From NCBI RefSeq assembly GCF_000021985.1, contig NC_011901.1, positions 3,296,501 to 3,360,500 on the forward strand: a stretch of 64,000 nt of DNA. The letters run 5' to 3'. The translations under genes were made by a program, and so were the position numbers. Of the stretch, positions 52,875-63,897 are shown in pieces. The notes beneath the pieces are model-generated. The model saw nothing but the letters and a program-made list of their open reading frames with translations. It did not search any database and was not told where the DNA came from. How positions within the stretch are numbered: position 1 is the stretch's first letter; each line of letters starts with the position of its first letter. This DNA comes from Thioalkalivibrio sulfidiphilus HL-EbGr7. Its GTDB lineage: Bacteria > Pseudomonadota > Gammaproteobacteria > Ectothiorhodospirales > Ectothiorhodospiraceae.

Positions 52875-55832
52875 TTAGCCACGGGCGCCACCGGACAGGG
52901 TCACCAGGGAGCCGGCGCCGGTATTCCCGGAGCTGCCGGTGATCTTGCTCTGGGGCACTTCCGGGCGCTCCATGCTGCGGTAGCTCACGGCACTGCGACC
53001 CTCGCCCCGGGGCTGACCCCGCAGACTGGTATTGCGGCGCACGGAGAAACCTTCCGTGCCGGTCACGCTGCTGCCACGGGCCCAGTGGTCGCCGGTGATG
53101 GTCACGCCGGTCTCGCTGCCATTGCCGGTGATACGGCTGGTGGCGGGCTGGGCGGACTCCTCAACCTGCATGGGCTGCACGGGCACCTGGGCGGCCACGC
53201 CCTCGGCGTAGCGGAATTCCGGGGTACCGGAGACCAGACCGGCGGCCTTGTTGATGGGGCCGGTGATGTGGCCGTTGTTGCCATAAGCTGTGCCGGTCAC
53301 GGAACGTTCGCGGCGCTCCCAGGCCTGGCGGGCCGGGGTCATGACACTGAAACGGCTGTTGGGTGCAGGCTCGAAGGCCTGGCTCACCACGGGCGCGGCC
53401 TGCGCGGCCATGCCGGCGGGACGCATGCGCGGATGCACGTTGGCGGCGCCGCCCATGTGACAGGCCTGTGCATAGTCATCGGCACCCACGTAGGGCGTAC
53501 CGGAGACCACTTCACAGGCACCCGCTTCGGTACCGGTGACCTGCCTGTCGTAGCCCGGCTGGCTGCCTGTGATGGGCATGCCCGGGGTGGCGTGACGCTG
53601 GGCGACGCGCTGCTGCGCGGCGCTGTTGTCGACGGTCTCGCAGAAGGCCTGGTACTGATCGGGGCCCACGTAGGCGGTCCCGGTCACAGGCTTGCAGGCA
53701 CCGTATTCGTCACCGGTGACCTTCACGCTGCGACCCACGGCGGTGCCGGAAACGGCCTGCATGTTCCAGGTGCGGCTCACGGTCACCTTCTCGGGCGAGG
53801 CCACGGGACGGGTGCCGCAGAAGGCGTCGTAGTGCTCGGAACCCACGTACTCGGTGCCGGTGATCGGCTTGCAGCCGCCGTACTCGTCACCGGTGACCTT
53901 GAAGGATCCGCCCACCACGGTGCCGGAGACCTCGCGACCCTTGAGGGTGTGCATCACGCCCACCTTGGGCACGCCACCGGCACCGGGGGTGTCGCAAGCC
54001 GCCGCATAGTCAGCCTGGTTGTAGTAAGGCGTACCGGTCAACCGGGCGCAGGAACCGGACTCGTTGCCGGTCATGCGCTCGCTGCGGCTCACGGCGGTGC
54101 CGGTGACGGCCTGGCCGTGTTCCGTGCTCATGCGCTGCACCTTTTCCGGGGCAGGCGCCGGGCGGGTCCCGCAGATGGACTCGAACTGCTCGGAGCCGAT
54201 GTACTCGGTGCCGGTCACGGGCTTGCAGCTGCCGTACTCGTCACCGGTCACCTTGACGGAGCGACCCACCTCGGTGCCGGTCAGCTCGCGACCGCGCAGG
54301 GTGTGCATCACGCCCACCTTGATCGGAGCGCCCTCAGGCTTTCCCACGCAAGGCACCTCGCTGGCGGCCTCGTTGATGTACTCGGTACCGGTGATGCTGC
54401 GGCAGGAGCCGGGCTCATCGCCGGTCACCTTGACGCTGCGACCCACGGTGGTGCCGGAGACGGTCTCACCCTTGCGAGTGGGCATGGCACCGATCTTGCG
54501 CGGGGCCGGGGCGGGGGAAGTCCCGCAGAAACCCTCGAACTGCTCGCTGCTGATGTATTCGGTGCCGGTGACGGGCTTGCAGCTGCCGTACTCATCGCCG
54601 GTCACCTTCACGGAACGGCCCACCTCGGTGCCGGTCACGCCCTGGCCACGCAGGGTGTGGCTGGCGCCCACCTTGGGGGCATTGGCGTTCGGCCGGGTCC
54701 GGCAGAAGGCGTCGTACTGCTCGGCGCCGGTGTACTCGGTGCCGGTGATGGTCCGACAGCTGCCGGACTCGATGCCCGTCACCCGGGAGCTGCGATCCAC
54801 CTGGGTGCCCGAGACACGCTGACCGGCGAGGGTGGTGCCCTCCTCGACCTTCACCGGACCTGCGGGGCGCACGCGACCGCAGGGACGACCCTTGTCATCG
54901 CTGCCACGACCGATGTTGCAGAGTTCTTCGCGACGCTGACGGGCGATCTCGCGCCCGGACAGGCCCTTGCGCTGGGCGCCCTTCCAGGAGCCCTGCTGGG
55001 GCAGGGTGCTCACGGACACGCTGCCATTGGGGCCGCGCTTGCGCAGCGCCTTCTTGCCGCTGCCGGCCAGGGCCTGGCGGCGGGCCATGCACAGGGCACG
55101 CACGGCGGAAACCATGGGCTGGGGCAGATCGCTGTCGGCGGTGGTATCCACCACCTCGCACACCGCGTCGAGACCCGCCTGCATGGCGGCCTCTTCCAGG
55201 GTGGGCTGTGTCTCTTCCCGCTTCTTGCCCTTGCAGCCGCAGCCGCAACCTTCTTTCTTGACACCCGCATCACGGGTCTCGGCCGGCGTCTCCGCCTGGG
55301 CCCGATAGTCGCTCTGGCGGGTCCGTTCGGTCTGCTGGCCCAGGGCCTTCTTGCCGGCCGAGGACAGGACCTGACGACGCAGGCGGCAGATCTCGCGACC
55401 GCTCATGTCGGAGCAGTCCACATTGGCGGAGGCGGCCAGGGCCTCCAGACTCTTGACCTTTCTGGCACCGGCACGGGCCATGCCCAGGGCGCCCTTGCCC
55501 AGGGCAGCCTTGCCGTTCTGCGCCATGGCCTGACGACGTGCCAGCGCAGCCTGACGTCCGTTGGACAGCCCGGTGTTCACCCCCGGCGCGGGCGCCGTGA
55601 TCGGTGCCGGTGCAGGCGCTGCAACCACGGGCTCACGGGGACGCTCCGCTGCGACGGGCGCCGGCGGGGCGCTCACGGCAGCACTCTGGCGTCGCGCGGC
55701 TGCGCTGCGGCTCGCACTGGCGCTGGTCTGGGTGTTGACGCTGGCCTTGCCATTGCGGGACATGGCCTTGCGCCGCTCGAGGGCGAGTTCGCGACCCCGA
55801 GAAGTGCCGGACGCGGCTGTCGAATTACTCAT
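52875..55832 (-). CDS. csoS2: Carboxysome scaffold protein CsoS2
   Basis: 985 residues, intrinsically disordered. It binds RuBisCO by its N-region and the shell by its M and C regions. About five N-type motifs (for example RELALERRKAMSRNGKASV and REICRLRRQVLSSAGKKAL) occupy the first 320 residues. About eight M repeats follow (about 330-800), each with a VSGT...RSxKVTGDExGxCxxVTGTEY...FC pattern including paired cysteines. The C-region (about 820-985) carries more VTG/ITG motifs and ends TGAGSLVTLSGGARG. The ATG at 55832 is chosen since GGA upstream and the N motif begin there. The gene is single-frame; no obvious slippery heptamer was seen for a short form. Confidence 0.97.
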   Translation of the reverse strand: MSNSTAASGTSRGRELALERRKAMSRNGKASVNTQTSASASRSAAARRQSAAVSAPPAPVAAERPREPVVAAPAPAPITAPAPGVNTGLSNGRQAALARRQAMAQNGKAALGKGALGMARAGARKVKSLEALAASANVDCSDMSGREICRLRRQVLSSAGKKALGQQTERTRQSDYRAQAETPAETRDAGVKKEGCGCGCKGKKREETQPTLEEAAMQAGLDAVCEVVDTTADSDLPQPMVSAVRALCMARRQALAGSGKKALRKRGPNGSVSVSTLPQQGSWKGAQRKGLSGREIARQRREELCNIGRGSDDKGRPCGRVRPAGPVKVEEGTTLAGQRVSGTQVDRSSRVTGIESGSCRTITGTEYTGAEQYDAFCRTRPNANAPKVGASHTLRGQGVTGTEVGRSVKVTGDEYGSCKPVTGTEYISSEQFEGFCGTSPAPAPRKIGAMPTRKGETVSGTTVGRSVKVTGDEPGSCRSITGTEYINEAASEVPCVGKPEGAPIKVGVMHTLRGRELTGTEVGRSVKVTGDEYGSCKPVTGTEYIGSEQFESICGTRPAPAPEKVQRMSTEHGQAVTGTAVSRSERMTGNESGSCARLTGTPYYNQADYAAACDTPGAGGVPKVGVMHTLKGREVSGTVVGGSFKVTGDEYGGCKPITGTEYVGSEHYDAFCGTRPVASPEKVTVSRTWNMQAVSGTAVGRSVKVTGDEYGACKPVTGTAYVGPDQYQAFCETVDNSAAQQRVAQRHATPGMPITGSQPGYDRQVTGTEAGACEVVSGTPYVGADDYAQACHMGGAANVHPRMRPAGMAAQAAPVVSQAFEPAPNSRFSVMTPARQAWERRERSVTGTAYGNNGHITGPINKAAGLVSGTPEFRYAEGVAAQVPVQPMQVEESAQPATSRITGNGSETGVTITGDHWARGSSVTGTEGFSVRRNTSLRGQPRGEGRSAVSYRSMERPEVPQSKITGSSGNTGAGSLVTLSGGARG

Positions 55833-55879
55833 GGCACATCCTTCCTGATAGGCGTCTGCTGTATATGGCTGCGTATGGG

Positions 55880-55900
55880 GCCGGGCCTTCACGGCCCGGC
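55880..55900 (-). promoter_or_regulatory. RNA hairpin between cbbS and csoS2
   Basis: The stem GCCGGGCC-TTCAC-GGCCCGGC is perfect with 8 pairs. It lies 12 bp past the cbbS stop and has no T tract, so it may partly attenuate transcription or protect the cbbLS mRNA, giving more RuBisCO than scaffold. Confidence 0.65.
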
Positions 55901-55912
55901 CTCACCCGGCAA

Positions 55913-56245
55913 TCAACGACCGCGGTACACCACGAAGGCCATGCCCTGGCTCTGGGCGTAGTTGTCGTAGGCCACGAAGCGAACCATCTGGTTCGGGTAT
56001 TCGCGATGGCAGGCCTCGATCTCGGCCAGCACGGCATCCACGGACTGCTCACCGAACAGGGGCAGCTTCCACATGTACCAGTAATGGCCGAAGGCGTTTT
56101 CCTTCTCGCTGTGCTCCACGGCGGGGTTCCAGCCCTGGGCGATGCAGTAGGCGATCTGACGACGCACCTGGTCGGCGTTCATCTCCGGCAGGTAGGAGAA
56201 GGTTTCGTACTTCGGAGTCTGCTTGTAGCTCTGAATATCGGACAT
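55913..56245 (-). CDS. cbbS: RuBisCO small subunit, form IA
   Basis: 110 residues: [47 protein letters not shown] and [24 protein letters not shown] are typical. Eight copies cap the CbbL octamer in L8S8 RuBisCO. It lies 67 bp after cbbL and is bracketed by two strong hairpins. The ATG is preceded by AAAGGGAT. Confidence 0.98.
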   Translation of the reverse strand: MSDIQSYKQTPKYETFSYLPEMNADQVRRQIAYCIAQGWNPAVEHSEKENAFGHYWYMWKLPLFGEQSVDAVLAEIEACHREYPNQMVRFVAYDNYAQSQGMAFVVYRGR

Positions 56246-56276
56246 GTCGGTATCCCTTTAATCTGGTTCTCAAGAC

Positions 56277-56302
56277 GCGGGCGGCGGGGAAGCGCCGCCC
56301 GC
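56277..56302 (-). promoter_or_regulatory. RNA hairpin between cbbL and cbbS
   Basis: Perfect 10-bp stem (GCGGGCGGCG against CGCCGCCCGC) with a 6-base loop, 10 bp after the cbbL stop. No T run. It probably stabilises the cbbL 3' end or tunes cbbS output. Confidence 0.65.
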
Positions 56303-56312
56303 GAAGCGACGA

Positions 56313-57734
56313 TTACTTGTGCGCAACGTCCAGCTTGTCGACGGTGTCGAACTCGAACTTGATCTCTTTCCAGGTTTCCATGGCGATCTTCAGTTCGGGG
56401 CTGTGGGCGGCGGCAGCGGTGAGGATCTCCTTGCCTTCGCGTTCCACGTCACGGCCTTCGTTGCGGGCCTGCACGCAGGCCTCCAGGGCCACGCGGTTGG
56501 CATGGGCGCCGGCAGCATTGCCCCAGGGGTGACCCAGGGTACCGCCACCGAACTGCAGCACGGAGTCGTCGCCGAAGATGGTGACCAGGGCGGGCATGTG
56601 CCACACGTGGATACCACCGGAGGCCACGGCGAACACGCCGGGCATGGAGCCCCAATCCTGGTCGAACATGATGCCGCGGCTGCGGTCTTCCGGCACGAAC
56701 TGCTCACGCAGCAGGTCGATCCAGCCCAGGGTCGCGGCGCGGTCGCCTTCCAGCTTGCCCACCACGGTACCGGTGTGCAGGTGGTCGCCGCCGGACAGAC
56801 GCAGGATCTTGGCCAGCACGCGGAAGTGGATACCGTGCTTGGGATGACGGTCGAGCACGGCGTGCATGGCGCGGTGGATGTGCAGCAGCACACCGTTGTC
56901 ACGGCACCAGTTGGCCAGACCCGTGTTGGCGGTGAAGCCGCCGGTGATGTAGTCGTGCATGATGATCGGGGCGCCGATTTCCTTGGCGTACTCGGCACGC
57001 TTGTACATCTCTTCCGGGGTCGGGGCGGTCACGTTCAGGTAGTGGCCCTTGCGCTCGCCGGTCTCCGCCTCGGCCTTGTGGATGGCCTCCATGACGAAGT
57101 CGAAACGCTGACGCCAGCGCATGAACGGCTGGGAGTTGATGTTCTCGTCGTCCTTGGTGAAGTCCAGACCGCCACGCAGACACTCGTACACGGCGCGGCC
57201 GTAGTTCTTGCCGGACAGGCCCAGCTTGGGCTTGATGGTGCAGCCCAGCATCGGACGGCCGTACTTGTTCATCATGTCGCGCTCGACCTGGATACCGTGG
57301 GGCGGGCCACCGCAGGTCTTCACGTAGGCGATCGGGAAGCGCACGTCTTCCAGACGCAGGGCGCGCACGGCCTTGAAGCCGAACACGTTGCCCACCAGGG
57401 AGGTGAACACGTTCACCACGGAACCCTCTTCGAACAGGTCGATGGGGTAGGCGATGAAGGCGTAGAAGCACTCGTCGTCACCGGGCACGTCTTCGATGCG
57501 ATAGGCGCGACCCTTGTAGTAGTCCATGTCGGTCAGGAGGTCGGTCCACACCGTGGTCCAGGTACCGGTGGAGGACTCGGCGGCCACGGCTGCGGCAGCC
57601 TCCTCGCGGTCCACGCCGGGCTGGGGCGTGATCTTGAAGCAGGCCAGAAGGTCGGTATCGAGCGGGACATACTCCGGCGTCCAGTACGTCTGCCGGTACT
57701 CCTTCACGCCAGCGCTGTATTTCTTGGCGGCCAT
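56313..57734 (-). CDS. cbbL: RuBisCO large subunit, form IA
   Basis: 473 residues, the standard size. It fixes CO2 onto ribulose bisphosphate inside the carboxysome. Active-site regions are visible: [39 protein letters not shown] (with the carbamylated Lys and metal Asp/Glu), the HIHRAMHAV loop, loop 6-type GKLEGDRA, and [12 protein letters not shown]. The sequence is of the carboxysomal form IA type (start [18 protein letters not shown]), followed by cbbS and csoS2. The ATG has AAGGAG upstream. Confidence 0.98.
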
Positions 57735-58089
57735 GTGCGACTCCTTAAATGTATTGAGGATCGAAAACCACGCCTGTGGCCCGCGCAAGGCGAGACCGCA
57801 AGCCATTTTGATTTGGACTGCTGGAATCCTAGAGGAAAGGCCAGCATAATTAACAATCAATTATTGTGATTATTACGATAACTGATCACTTATATTTTGG
57901 CCAGGGAGATCGAGATCCTACGGCCACGCCGACGGTGCGATTGCCATCGGCCTGTCTGATGCGGCGAGCAGGCCCGGACGCATCGGCTTGGCACCCGGGC
58001 GGTACTGAAGCCCGGGCACCCGTCACCGAATGCCGTCTTTCTTTACAGGCGGGGCCTGCCGGAAAACCATCCAAACGGTGGGGATCGAC
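57735..58089. promoter_or_regulatory. cbbL-cbbR divergent control region
   Basis: This 355-bp region separates the cso operon from its divergent LysR-type regulator. It contains an AT-rich palindrome cluster (57848-57900) and, toward cbbL, a possible -10 (TAGGAT, minus strand) without a good -35, as expected for an activator-dependent promoter. Toward cbbR (57900-58089) I see no confident promoter. Confidence 0.65.
57861..57881. promoter_or_regulatory. Probable CbbR operator
   Basis: A 21-base dyad of the form TTATnGTnATnATnACnATAA, with 16 of 21 positions symmetric. It lies 127 bp upstream of the cbbL ATG. LysR-type CbbR sites follow a T-N11-A dyad rule, which this contains. A second weaker dyad (ACAAT, ATTGT) overlaps to the left. 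Confidence 0.6.
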
Positions 58090-59070
58090 ATGATGAACTT
58101 TACCTTCCGCCAACTCAAGGCCTTTGAGGCGGTAGCCAGACACCTCAGTTTCACCCGCGCCTCCCAGGAGCTGCACCTCACCCAGCCCGCCGTTTCCATG
58201 CAGATCAAGCAGTTGGAAGAACACGCCGGCCTGCCGCTGTTCGAGCAGGTAGGCAAGCGCATTTTTCTGACCGAGGCGGGCCGGGAGATGTATCACTACA
58301 GCCAGGCGATCTCCGCCCAGCTCTCGGAACTGGAAATGGTGCTCGACGAACTGAAGGGCTTCAGCCGCGGCCGGCTGACCATCGCCGTGGCCAGTACCGC
58401 CAACTATTTCGTGCCGCGCCTGATCGCCGCCTTCTGTCACCGGCACAGCAACGTGTCCGTGACCCTCGAGGTCACCAACCGGGAGAGCCTGCTGAGCCTG
58501 CTGTCCGCCAACGCCATGGATCTCGCCATCATGGGCCAGCCGCCGGACAAGGAGCTGGTGGCCCATCCCTTCATGGAAAACCCCCTGGTGATGATCGCGC
58601 CCCCGGACCACCCCCTGACCCGCGAGCACAGCATCCCGCTGGAGCGCCTGCGCAGCGAGCCCTTCATCCTGCGCGAACCGGGCTCCGGTACCCGGGGCGC
58701 CGCCGAGCGCTTCTTCGAGCAGCACGGCGAGCAGTTGCTGCCCACCCAGGTGATGCACAGCAGCGAGGCCATCAAGCAGGCCGTGGAAGCCGGGCTGGGG
58801 CTGGGCATACTGTCCCTGCACACCCTGGAGATGGAACTGGCCCTGGGACGCCTGGCGGTACTGGACGTGGCCGGCTTCCCCATCCGCCGCCACTGGTACC
58901 TGGTCCACCCCCAGGGCAAGCGCTTCTCCCGGGTGGGCCAGGCCTTCCTGGACTTCACCCTGCGGGAGGCCTCCGGGATCCTGCGCCTGCCCACCCTGGA
59001 GGCGGCCGGAGCGCCTTCTGCGCAGGTGCCCGGCACTAAGGCATCAGGTCGCAAGAAATCCAGGGCCTGA
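58090..59070 (+). CDS. cbbR: LysR-type regulator CbbR
   Basis: About 326 residues. The N-terminal winged helix is NFTFRQLKAFEAVARHLSFTRASQELHLTQPAVSMQIKQLE, a classic LysR HTH. The effector domain follows with RLTIAVASTANYFVPRLIAAF, LAIMGQPPDKELVAHPFMENPLVMIAPPDHPL and EAGLGLGILSLHTLEMEL. It is divergent from cbbL, the standard place for CbbR, and should activate the cso operon in response to Calvin cycle metabolites. Two adjacent ATGs (58090, 58093) are possible starts, with GGGGAT upstream. The last 30 residues (from AAGAPSAQVPG) are a basic low-complexity tail. Confidence 0.95.
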   Translation: MMNFTFRQLKAFEAVARHLSFTRASQELHLTQPAVSMQIKQLEEHAGLPLFEQVGKRIFLTEAGREMYHYSQAISAQLSELEMVLDELKGFSRGRLTIAVASTANYFVPRLIAAFCHRHSNVSVTLEVTNRESLLSLLSANAMDLAIMGQPPDKELVAHPFMENPLVMIAPPDHPLTREHSIPLERLRSEPFILREPGSGTRGAAERFFEQHGEQLLPTQVMHSSEAIKQAVEAGLGLGILSLHTLEMELALGRLAVLDVAGFPIRRHWYLVHPQGKRFSRVGQAFLDFTLREASGILRLPTLEAAGAPSAQVPGTKASGRKKSRA

Positions 59071-59087
59071 AGACGATCTGCGCGGGC

Positions 59088-59125
59088 AAAAGAAAAGGGC
59101 CTGACCGGTTGCCGGTCAGGCCCTT
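59088..59125 (-). terminator. Rho-independent terminator (tRNA-Pro side)
   Basis: The hairpin GGGCCTGACCGG-TTG-CCGGTCAGGCCC at 59097-59123 is followed, in the minus direction, by TTTTCTTTT. It terminates the tRNA transcript and may also limit read-through from cbbR. Confidence 0.85.
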
Positions 59126-59145
59126 CGACATTCGGTACGTATAGA

Positions 59146-59222
59146 TGGTCGGAGTGAAAGGATTCGAACCTTCGACCCCTGCCTCCCGAAGGCAGTGCTC
59201 TACCAGGCTGAGCTACACTCCG
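59146..59222 (-). tRNA. tRNA-Pro (anticodon CGG)
   Basis: A 77-nt cloverleaf on the minus strand. The acceptor stem CGGAGTG pairs with CACTCCG, the D arm includes TAGCTCAGCCTGGTAGAGC, the anticodon arm CTGCC-TTCGGGA-GGCAG puts CGG at positions 34-36, and the T arm has GGTTCGAATCC. The CCA end is encoded. It decodes CCG. Confidence 0.97.
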
Positions 59223-59283
59223 AAGAATTGCGCAAGATACAAGATCCAAGAGACAAGATACAAGAAAAAACAGCTGCCACCCT

Positions 59284-60252
59284 TCAAAAACCCCGCGTCA
59301 CCGAGAACCGGGCCAGGAATTCCAGGGCCTGGCGCTCCGGGGTGTCGGGCAGCACGGCGAGGCTCGCGGCTGCCCGATCGGCCTCGGCGGCGGCCACGGC
59401 ACGGGTGTAGTCCAGCGACCCGGTGGCCTGGATGATCCCGAGCACCCGGTCGGCATAGTCGCGCCCGCCCTGCTCGATGGCCTCGCGGATCAGCCCGGCC
59501 TGGTCGGCGTCACCCACCCGCATGGCGTGGATCAGGGGCAGGGTGGGCTTGCCCTCGGCCAGGTCGTCACCCATGTTCTTGCCCATCTCCTCGGCGGAGG
59601 CGCCGTAGTCCAGCACGTCGTCGATGAGCTGGAAGGCCGTGCCCAGGTGCATGCCATAGGCCGCCATGGCCTGCTCCACGGACTCAGGCTGCCCGCCCAG
59701 CACGGCGCCGATGCGGGCGGCGGCCTCGAACAGCTTGGCGGTCTTGGACTGGATCACCTCCATGTAGCGCTCCTCGGGGGTGTCCGCATCGTGGCAGTTG
59801 AGCAGCTGCAGCACCTCGCCCTCGGCGATGGTGTTGGTGGTGTGGGCGAGGATCTCCATGACCCGCATCGAGCCGATCTCCACCATCATCTCGAAGGAGC
59901 GGGAGTAGAGGAAATCCCCCACCAGCACGCTGGCCTCGTTGCCGAACAGGGCGTTGGCAGTCTCCCGGCCCCGGCGCAGTTCCGAGGCGTCCACCACGTC
60001 GTCGTGCAGCAACGTGGCGGTGTGAATGAACTCGATGATGGCCGCCAGGTCGATGTGGCGCCGGTCGCCGGCCCCGCAGGCCCGGGCGGAGAGCAGCACC
60101 AGCAGCGGGCGCAGGCGCTTGCCGCCGCTGTTGATGATGTAGTGGCCCAGCTGGTTGATGAGCACCACGGAGGACTGCAGCCGCTCGCGGATGCGGTCGT
60201 TCACCGCATTCATGTCATCGGCGACGAGCGCGCGTATCTGGTCGAGGTCCAT
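59284..60252 (-). CDS. ispB: Octaprenyl diphosphate synthase
   Basis: 322 residues from ATG at 60252. A trans-isoprenyl diphosphate synthase that builds the ubiquinone side chain. The first Asp-rich motif is LLHDDVVDASELRRG (DDxxD), the second is FQLIDDVLDYGAS. The N-terminal [16 protein letters not shown] is typical. It diverges from rplU-rpmA, the usual gammaproteobacterial arrangement. Chain length cannot be read from sequence by eye; octaprenyl is assigned from the ispB locus. Confidence 0.95.
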   Translation of the reverse strand: MDLDQIRALVADDMNAVNDRIRERLQSSVVLINQLGHYIINSGGKRLRPLLVLLSARACGAGDRRHIDLAAIIEFIHTATLLHDDVVDASELRRGRETANALFGNEASVLVGDFLYSRSFEMMVEIGSMRVMEILAHTTNTIAEGEVLQLLNCHDADTPEERYMEVIQSKTAKLFEAAARIGAVLGGQPESVEQAMAAYGMHLGTAFQLIDDVLDYGASAEEMGKNMGDDLAEGKPTLPLIHAMRVGDADQAGLIREAIEQGGRDYADRVLGIIQATGSLDYTRAVAAAEADRAAASLAVLPDTPERQALEFLARFSVTRGF

Positions 60253-60337
60253 GGGGAATCGGTATCGGAGAGGCCGGGAACTGCGCATGCTAGGTAGCCG
60301 GGACGGGGGGTGTCAAGATTGACACCGTCAAGAGGGT

Positions 60338-60366
60338 TTGACCTCGGCCCCGGCCCCCGGTATTAT
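60338..60366 (+). promoter_or_regulatory. Sigma70 promoter of rplU-rpmA
   Basis: TTGACC (60338-60343), a 17-base spacer and TATTAT (60361-60366), 45 bp upstream of the rplU ATG. The near-consensus match fits a ribosomal protein promoter. Confidence 0.75.
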
Positions 60367-60411
60367 TCCGCTCCTTTGGATTGCCAGACCCTTTTTGGGA
60401 GACACATCAAG

Positions 60412-60723
60412 ATGTACGCGGTCATTGCAACCGGTGGCAAACAGTATCGCGTCGCCCAGGGCGACGTATTGCGCGTTGAGAAGCTCGACGCCGAGGCAGG
60501 TGCCACCGTGGAATTCGATAACGTCCTGCTGGTCGGCAGCGGCGACGACGTGAAGGTGGGTACCCCCAACGTGGAAGGCGGCAAGGTCACCGCCACCGTC
60601 AAGGCCCACGGCCGTGGCGAGAAGGTGATGATCATCAAGTTCCGTCGCCGCAAGCACCATCGCAAGCAGATGGGCCACCGTCAGGACTTCACCGAGGTGG
60701 AGATCACCGGTATCTCCGGCTGA
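60412..60723 (+). CDS. rplU: Ribosomal protein bL21
   Basis: 103 residues beginning [20 protein letters not shown], with the family end [26 protein letters not shown]. It binds 23S rRNA in the large subunit. The ATG is preceded by TTTTTGGGAGAC. It is followed by rpmA after 18 bp. Confidence 0.98.
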   Translation: MYAVIATGGKQYRVAQGDVLRVEKLDAEAGATVEFDNVLLVGSGDDVKVGTPNVEGGKVTATVKAHGRGEKVMIIKFRRRKHHRKQMGHRQDFTEVEITGISG

Positions 60724-60741
60724 ACTCAGAGGTAAACCGAA

Positions 60742-60999
60742 ATGGCACACAAGAAAGCAGGCGGCAGTACCCGTAACGGCCGCGACTCAGAAAGCAAACG
60801 CCTGGGCGTGAAGCGCTTCGGCGGTCAGACCGTACTGGCCGGCAACATCCTGGTCCGTCAGCGTGGCACCCAGTTCCACCCCGGCCTGAACGTCGGCTGC
60901 GGCAAGGACCACACCCTATTCGCCACCAGCGACGGCACCGTGGTGTTCGAGACCAAGGGTCCCAAGAACCGCAAGTATGTCAGCGTGGTGCAGGCCTGA
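60742..60999 (+). CDS. rpmA: Ribosomal protein bL27
   Basis: 85 residues: [20 protein letters not shown] and [22 protein letters not shown] are diagnostic. The N-terminal tail reaches the peptidyl transferase centre. In operon with rplU and closed by a terminator at 61029-61054. The start lacks the cleavable Firmicutes-type leader. Confidence 0.98.
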   Translation: MAHKKAGGSTRNGRDSESKRLGVKRFGGQTVLAGNILVRQRGTQFHPGLNVGCGKDHTLFATSDGTVVFETKGPKNRKYVSVVQA

Positions 61000-61028
61000 G
61001 ATCAGGCAGCGCTTGATGAGCTTACGCG

Positions 61029-61054
61029 AAGCCCCGACTCGTCGGGGCTTTTTC
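61029..61054 (+). terminator. Rho-independent terminator of rplU-rpmA
   Basis: Hairpin AAGCCCCGAC-TC-GTCGGGGCTT followed by TTT, 30 bp past the rpmA stop. Confidence 0.9.
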
Positions 61055-61065
61055 ATTGCACAGAA

Positions 61066-61123
61066 GACAAGAGGCAAGATACAAGAGACAAGTAAAATCC
61101 ACTCTTGTATCTTGCCTCTTGTC
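61066..61123. repeat. Palindromic repeat (GACAAGAGGCAAGATACAAGAG type)
   Basis: Perfect 22-bp arms (61066-61087 and 61102-61123) with a 14-base loop, between the rpmA terminator and obgE. Related words occur at 3130-3180, 59228-59275 and 63299-63406. Confidence 0.9.
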
Positions 61124-61135
61124 TCTTGCCTCTAG

Positions 61136-63287
<2,152 letters not shown>

Positions 63288-63298
63288 TGCAGGACCAG

Positions 63299-63406
63299 AG
63301 AGAGACAAGTTTCTAGAGGCAAGAGGCAAGTTAAGCCCAACAAAAAAGGCCCGGCTTTCGCCGGGCCTTTTTTTGACTTGTCTCTTGACTCTAGAAACTT
63401 GTCTCT
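63299..63406. repeat. Palindromic repeat framing a terminator
   Basis: AGAGACAAGTTTCTAGAG (63301-63318) and its exact reverse complement (63389-63406) enclose the bidirectional terminator at 63342-63374. Confidence 0.85.
63342..63374. terminator. Bidirectional Rho-independent terminator
   Basis: Hairpin AAGGCCCGGC-TTTC-GCCGGGCCTT with A and T runs on both sides, between convergent proB and rpsT. Confidence 0.93.
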
Positions 63407-63423
63407 GCGCGCCTTCGGCGCGC

Positions 63424-63684
63424 TTACATCGCCTTGACGCGAGCGTTCAAGCGGCTCTTGTGACGGGCGGCCTTGTTCTTATGGATCAGGCCCTTGTTCA
63501 CGGTGCCGTCGATCACGGGCACGGCGGCCTTCAGGGCGGCCTGGGCGGCCTCCTTGTCACCGGCCACGACGGCCTTCAGCACCTTCTTCACGGAGGTGCG
63601 GAAACGGGAACGAAGCGCCATGTTGTGCTGACGGTTCTTCTCGGCCTGGCGGGCACGCTTGCGGGCAGATGCGATGTTAGCCAA
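63424..63684 (-). CDS. rpsT: Ribosomal protein bS20
   Basis: 86 residues, starting at TTG with CAGGAG upstream; a UUG start is also used by E. coli rpsT, where it fits autoregulation. [20 protein letters not shown] and AHRHKSRL-type basic helices ([16 protein letters not shown]) are diagnostic. It binds 16S rRNA. Confidence 0.97.
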   Translation of the reverse strand: MANIASARKRARQAEKNRQHNMALRSRFRTSVKKVLKAVVAGDKEAAQAALKAAVPVIDGTVNKGLIHKNKAARHKSRLNARVKAM

Positions 63685-63730
63685 GGTAATGCTCCTGAAA
63701 ATTCGGTGCGAGGATCGCTAAAGGGCGTGA

Positions 63731-63759
63731 AATATGCCGGATTCGCCCGCCCGTGTCAA
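63731..63759 (-). promoter_or_regulatory. Sigma70 promoter of rpsT
   Basis: Consensus TTGACA, a 17-base spacer and CATATT on the minus strand, 47 bp upstream of the rpsT TTG. Confidence 0.75.
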
Positions 63760-63897
63760 CGGTGAGGCGCTCTTCCCGGCAACGATTGCTAAAATCAGAG
63801 GCATGGAACCCCTCGCCGTCCCCACAGTCACAATGGGTATCACCAAAGGCATGGGCCGGATCAAGGCCCCTCAGCCGTTATAACAAGGAGACCCGCC

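Noticed and set aside
52875-55832. Programmed frameshift site in csoS2
   Set aside because: Scanned for a slippery heptamer followed by a stem in the M region; none was convincing by eye.
59146-59222. Prophage or island integration at tRNA-Pro
   Set aside because: No integrase and no duplicated tRNA 3' end was found nearby; flanking genes are housekeeping.
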